Positions 60,841-64,000 of a stretch of 64,000 bases of DNA are shown one piece after another. Made by a program: the position numbers and the translations under genes. This DNA comes from an uncultured Clostridia bacterium. GTDB lineage: Bacteria; Bacillota; Clostridia; Christensenellales; Borkfalkiaceae. Positions within the stretch are counted from its first letter, which is position 1; each line of letters opens with the position of its first letter. The notes below the pieces were generated by a model that made no database searches, was not told where the DNA came from, and worked only from the letters and a program-made list of their open reading frames with translations. Location of the stretch: assembly GCA_947597925.1 (NCBI GenBank), contig CANQFA010000002.1, positions 62,001-126,000 on the forward strand, in the 5' to 3' direction.

Positions 60841-61710
60841 TCAGCGGAGCTCTCTCGAGCAGGCGACGGCCAAAGCTCCGGGGCCGATATGGCAGGAGAC
60901 CGAGAGCGAGAGGGGATCCGCAAAGGTGACCTTGACATTGGGGAAGGCGGCTGCGAGCTCCGTGCGGAACTTTTCGGCCTCCTCGTAGTTCTGCGTATGT
61001 GCGACCGCGACCGTCATCTCGCCCGCCTCGACATACTCCTTGAAGCGGGTCTCGAGGTCGCTCTTTATGGCGGCGACCATCACTTCCTTTGCCTGTTTGA
61101 GGGTATGGACCCGCTTGAAGGCGTCGAGCTTTTCCCCCTGGATCTGCAGGACGGGCTTGATGCGCAGGAGGGTCCCGACGAGTGCGGCGGCGGGGGTCAG
61201 CCTCCCTCCCTTCTTGAGATATTTCAGGGTGTCGAGTGAGATGTAGATGCTGCTGTCGAACTTCGTCTTGAGGAGGATCTCGCGGATCTCCGCGGCCGAT
61301 TTCCCCTGCTTGACGAGGGTGAGCGCGTCGAGAACGCTCTGTTTCTGCGTGATGGAAATGCGCTGGTTGTCCACGACCTGCACGCGCCCGCCGTATTCTT
61401 TTGCCAGGTTTTCCGCGGTGTGACAGGACTCCGAGAGCCCGCTCGACATGGGGATATGCACGATCTCGCTTCCGTCCGCGAGGAGCTTTTCCCAGAGCTC
61501 GGTCACATAGAAGGTCGAGGGCTGCGAGGTAGAGACGTTCGCATCGCCCTGCAGGTACTCGTAAAAACGAGGTTGCGTGAGGTTGATGTCCTCAAAGAAC
61601 TCTTCACCGTTGATCAAAAAGGGCATCGGGATGACGGAGATTCCCAGTTTCTCCCCATCCGCTTGGGTGATGCCGCTGTTCGAGTCGGTGACGATCTTGA
61701 CATTCGCCAT
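60841..61710 (-). CDS. DegV family fatty-acid-binding protein
   Basis: A 289-residue complete DegV protein: VKIVTDSNSGITQADGEKLG, the fatty-acid loop SSGLSESCHTAENLA, LKKGGRLTPAAALVGTLLRIKP and the closing SCHIGPGALAVACSR. It likely supplies an acyl chain to a FakA-type kinase not seen here. GGGAGAG precedes ATG 61710. The DegV gene at the left window end is a relative, not a copy. Confidence 0.95.
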   Translation of the reverse strand: MANVKIVTDSNSGITQADGEKLGISVIPMPFLINGEEFFEDINLTQPRFYEYLQGDANVSTSQPSTFYVTELWEKLLADGSEIVHIPMSSGLSESCHTAENLAKEYGGRVQVVDNQRISITQKQSVLDALTLVKQGKSAAEIREILLKTKFDSSIYISLDTLKYLKKGGRLTPAAALVGTLLRIKPVLQIQGEKLDAFKRVHTLKQAKEVMVAAIKSDLETRFKEYVEAGEMTVAVAHTQNYEEAEKFRTELAAAFPNVKVTFADPLSLSVSCHIGPGALAVACSRELR

Positions 61711-61742
61711 AGTAACTCTCCCAAATTGTTGATATACTTTGC

Positions 61743-61771
61743 ATTATACACATTTTTTCTCGCTTTGTCAA
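61743..61771 (-). promoter_or_regulatory. Sigma-A promoter for degV
   Basis: Minus strand TTGACA (61771-61766), 17-bp spacer, TATAAT (61748-61743). Confidence 0.88.
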
Positions 61772-61809
61772 GAGATTGAACGACGTTTGAAAAAATAATT
61801 TAAGACCAA

Positions 61810-61838
61810 TTGACAACGGGCGCCCGTTGCGTTATAAT
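61810..61838 (+). promoter_or_regulatory. Sigma-A promoter for nfnAB with a 16-bp palindrome in the spacer
   Basis: TTGACA (61810-61815), 17-bp spacer, TATAAT (61833-61838). CAACGGGCGCCCGTTG (61814-61829), a perfect palindrome, occupies the space between the boxes. Confidence 0.88.
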
Positions 61839-61865
61839 AGTTTTGAAATATACACGAGGTCGGTT

Positions 61866-62702
61866 ATGGTACGCATCGTAAAGAAGGAAAAACTTGCGCC
61901 GCTCGTCTACCGCATCGAGGTAGAGGCGCCGCTCGTGGCGCGTCACGCGCTTGCAGGACAGTTCGTCATCGTCCGCGCGGGGGAAGAGGGAGAGCGCATT
62001 CCCCTCACCGTGGCGGGCTGTGACAGGGAGAAGGGGCTCATCTCGCTCATCTTTCAGGCGGTGGGCGGGTCCACGTATGCCCTCGCCGCAAAGAGGGAAG
62101 GGGAGTTTCTCGCCGATGTCGCAGGGCCTCTCGGCAGGCCGTCTGCGGTCGAGGGGATCGGCCGCGCCGCCGTCGTGGGCGGGGGAGTGGGGTGCGCCAT
62201 CGCCCTGCCCGTGGCCGCCCGTCTCCACGAGTTGGGCGCGCGGGTCGTCTCCGTCGCGGGATTCCGAAGTCGCGAATATGTCCTCCTCGAGCGGGAGTTC
62301 GGGGCCGTCTCCGACCGCCTGATCGTCACGACGGACGACGGGTCATATGGGGAGAAGGGCAATGTCTGCGTTCCCCTCGCCCGCCTGCTCAGAGAGGAGA
62401 GGTTCGACGCCGTCTTTGCCGTGGGGCCCCTCGTCATGATGAAGTTCGTCGCGGAGACCACCCGACCCTTCGGCATCAAGACCATCGCGAGCATGAATCC
62501 CATCATGATCGACGGCACGGGCATGTGCGGCTGCTGCCGCCTCTCTGTAGGCGGTGAGACGAAGTTCGCCTGCGTGGACGGACCCGAGTTCGATGCGCAC
62601 CTCATCGACTTCGACGAGGCCATCGCGCGCTCCCGCACCTATGCGGAATTCGAGCGGGTCGCGCGGGAGAAAAATTGCAACCTTCTGAAGGGGGTAGAGT
62701 AG
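61866..62702 (+). CDS. nfnA: NADH-dependent ferredoxin:NADP+ oxidoreductase, subunit A (NfnA)
   Basis: Small subunit of the electron-bifurcating Nfn complex. The 278 residues show a ferredoxin-reductase FAD domain, NAD domain with VVGGGVGCAIALPVA, and the [2Fe-2S] cysteines in GTGMCGCCRLS and FACVDGPEFDAHLIDFD. GAGGT lies 5 nt before ATG 61866. nfnB begins 3 nt after the stop. The palindrome in its promoter suggests redox- or metabolite-dependent repression. Confidence 0.9.
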   Translation: MVRIVKKEKLAPLVYRIEVEAPLVARHALAGQFVIVRAGEEGERIPLTVAGCDREKGLISLIFQAVGGSTYALAAKREGEFLADVAGPLGRPSAVEGIGRAAVVGGGVGCAIALPVAARLHELGARVVSVAGFRSREYVLLEREFGAVSDRLIVTTDDGSYGEKGNVCVPLARLLREERFDAVFAVGPLVMMKFVAETTRPFGIKTIASMNPIMIDGTGMCGCCRLSVGGETKFACVDGPEFDAHLIDFDEAIARSRTYAEFERVAREKNCNLLKGVE

Positions 62703-62705
62703 ACG

Positions 62706-64000
62706 ATGTCTGTGAATATGAGTGAAACGAGGCACCCCATGCCCGTGCAGGACCCTTCGGAACGCATCCGAAACTTCTCCGAAGTCGCCCTCGGCTACGA
62801 CGAGGAGACCGCCCGCGAGGAGGCCCGCCGCTGCATCCGCTGCAAGGCGAAACCGTGCGTCTCGGGCTGTCCCGTGGGCGTCGATATCCCCGCCTTTTTG
62901 GCCCTCGTCGCAGAGGGGAAGTACGAGGAGGCCTACGCGGTCATCCGCAGGGCAAATGCTCTCCCCGCCGCAACAGGCAGAGTGTGCCCGCAGGAGACGC
63001 AGTGCGAGGCAAAGTGCACGCGGGGCATCCGCGGAGAGCCCGTCGCCATCGGCAGGATCGAGCGCTTCGTCGCCGACCGCCATCGGCACAATGCAGAAAA
63101 GAAGGAACCGCCCGCGGGGAAGCGGGTCGCCGTCATCGGCTCGGGTCCCGCGGGACTTGCCTGCGCGGGAGAACTCGCGGCGCGGGGATTCCGCGTGACC
63201 GTCTTCGAGGCGCTCCATCTCTTCGGCGGGGTGCTCGTCTACGGCATCCCCGCATTCCGCCTGCCCAAGGAGGTCGTGCGGCGGGAGGTGGAGGCCCTCC
63301 GCGAGGCGGGCGTGGAATTTGTGTGTGATGCCGTCATCGGCCGCTCGCTCTCCGTGGAGGAACTCTTCGGAGAGGGGTACGAGGCCGTCTTCCTCGGCAC
63401 GGGCGCAGGACTTCCCCGTTTCATGGGCATCCGCGGCGAAAATGCCGTGGGCGTCTTCTCCGCCAATGAATTTCTGACCCGCATCAACCTCATGAAGGCA
63501 TATGAAGAGGGGAGCGCGACGCCCGTCTATCCCGCAAGGGAGACCATTGTGGTGGGCGGCGGCAATGTCGCCATGGACGCCGCGCGGTGTGCGCGGAGGC
63601 TGGGGGCGCGGGTGACCGTCGTCTACCGCCGCTCGGAGGAGGAGCTCCCCGCGCGCAGGGAGGAGTATCTCCACGCCAGGGAGGAGGGCATCGCCTTCCG
63701 CTTCCTCACCAATCCCGTCGAGGTGCTGACGGAGGAGGGCAAGGTCTGCGGCCTGCGCTGCACGGAGACCGAGCTCGGCGAACCCGATGCCTCGGGACGC
63801 CGCCGTCCCGTTGAAAAGGCGGGGAGCGCATTTACCCTCGCGGCGGACTGCGTCATCATGGCGCTCGGCACCTCGCCCAATCCTCTCCTCAAGGAGGCGG
63901 GATTCCAAACGGGGAAGCACGGAGAGATCCTGACCGACGAAGAGGGCCGCACCTCCCTTCGCGGTGTCTATGCGGGAGGAGATGCCGTCACGGGCTCCGC
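62706..64000 (+). CDS. nfnB: NfnB / GltA-like subunit (3' truncated by window)
   Basis: About 431 codons are present and the frame is open to the window end. The N-terminal domain has two cysteine sets for [4Fe-4S] clusters (CIRCKAKPCVSGCPVG and VCPQETQCEAKC), then the FAD motif VIGSGPAGLACAGELAARG and the NADPH motif VVGGGNVAMDAARCARRLGA. The context right after nfnA argues for NfnB rather than glutamate synthase small subunit. ATG 62706 is the first start; ATG 62718 (MSETRHP) is an alternative. Confidence 0.9.
   Translation, partial: MSVNMSETRHPMPVQDPSERIRNFSEVALGYDEETAREEARRCIRCKAKPCVSGCPVGVDIPAFLALVAEGKYEEAYAVIRRANALPAATGRVCPQETQCEAKCTRGIRGEPVAIGRIERFVADRHRHNAEKKEPPAGKRVAVIGSGPAGLACAGELAARGFRVTVFEALHLFGGVLVYGIPAFRLPKEVVRREVEALREAGVEFVCDAVIGRSLSVEELFGEGYEAVFLGTGAGLPRFMGIRGENAVGVFSANEFLTRINLMKAYEEGSATPVYPARETIVVGGGNVAMDAARCARRLGARVTVVYRRSEEELPARREEYLHAREEGIAFRFLTNPVEVLTEEGKVCGLRCTETELGEPDASGRRRPVEKAGSAFTLAADCVIMALGTSPNPLLKEAGFQTGKHGEILTDEEGRTSLRGVYAGGDAVTGS

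Overview
The window looks like chromosomal DNA from an anaerobic, spore-forming or spore-derived Bacillota (Clostridia-type) bacterium with GC-rich third codon positions. Several things point that way: a full-length SpoIVA with a mother-cell sigma-E-like promoter, DUF4364 and TSCPD (TIGR03905) proteins, a threonyl T-box, an L20-type leader before infC-rpmI-rplT, a hydrogenase-type TM1266 regulator, an Nfn transhydrogenase pair, and the DapL route to meso-diaminopimelate. I see no prophage, transposase, CRISPR array or rRNA. It is mostly core genome with a few odd accessory modules.

Layout. 1-6.8 kb: tail of a DegV protein, malic enzyme, then prs-pth-mfd. 7-10.1 kb: a foldase-like lipoprotein, uppP and a 51-residue Cys/His protein. 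10.2-13.8 kb: an aldo/keto reductase, a ferritin-like protein without metal ligands, and the TIGR03915/TIGR03916 radical-SAM pair. 14-17.5 kb: a two-component system followed by an exported membrane-anchored protein. 17.5-21.6 kb: an attenuated leader, a TM1266-type regulator, a NitT/TauT-like ABC transporter and galactokinase. 21.6-25.5 kb: a small HTH regulator divergent from an unknown gene across a shared dyad, tRNA-Thr(GGT), and asd-dapA-dapB. 25.7-31 kb: DUF624 membrane protein, methyltransferase, Hsp33, a TPR protein and a HEAT-like protein. 31-38.2 kb: spoIVA, small regulatory genes, a Nudix hydrolase, then an ECF S component with coaX and hom. 38.2-38.5 kb: a cluster of non-coding repeats. 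38.6-44.8 kb: leuS, a possible YtxC-like gene, and T-box-thrS. 44.9-48 kb: a lipoprotein and a membrane-bound XRE/zinc-ribbon protein facing a 65-residue HTH gene across an operator array. 48-50.8 kb: infC-rpmI-rplT, a TrmH methyltransferase and a YebC protein. 50.9-52.7 kb: rtcB and a NudC-like Nudix protein. 52.8-60 kb: purA-dapF-pyrG-dapL-malQ-mscL. 60-64 kb: a nitrilase-fold protein lacking its catalytic residues, degV, and nfnA-nfnB (cut by the window end).

How the genes work together. Aspartate-family synthesis is spread over three loci: asd-dapA-dapB, hom, and dapF/dapL. Together they make homoserine, lysine and peptidoglycan diaminopimelate. Pantothenate uptake and phosphorylation are probably paired (ECF S component plus coaX). 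Threonine supply and demand are joined by a T-box whose candidate specifier (ACC) matches the tRNA-Thr(GGT) gene about 20 kb away. Sigma-A-type promoters are easy to read here: nearly all have a 17-bp spacer. A smaller set of genes lacks a Shine-Dalgarno and has a -10-like box 6-7 nt before the start codon.

Most interesting candidates: (1) the transmembrane XRE/zinc-ribbon protein with its partner lipoprotein and the TAGGT-N6-ACCTA operators in their promoter; (2) the leader at 17526-17629, whose terminator swallows the Shine-Dalgarno of an ABC/galK operon; (3) the nitrilase-like and ferritin-like proteins that have lost catalytic or metal-binding residues; (4) the 16-bp palindrome exactly inside the nfn promoter spacer. 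All functional statements rest on reading sequence and remembered family features; no database search was run.
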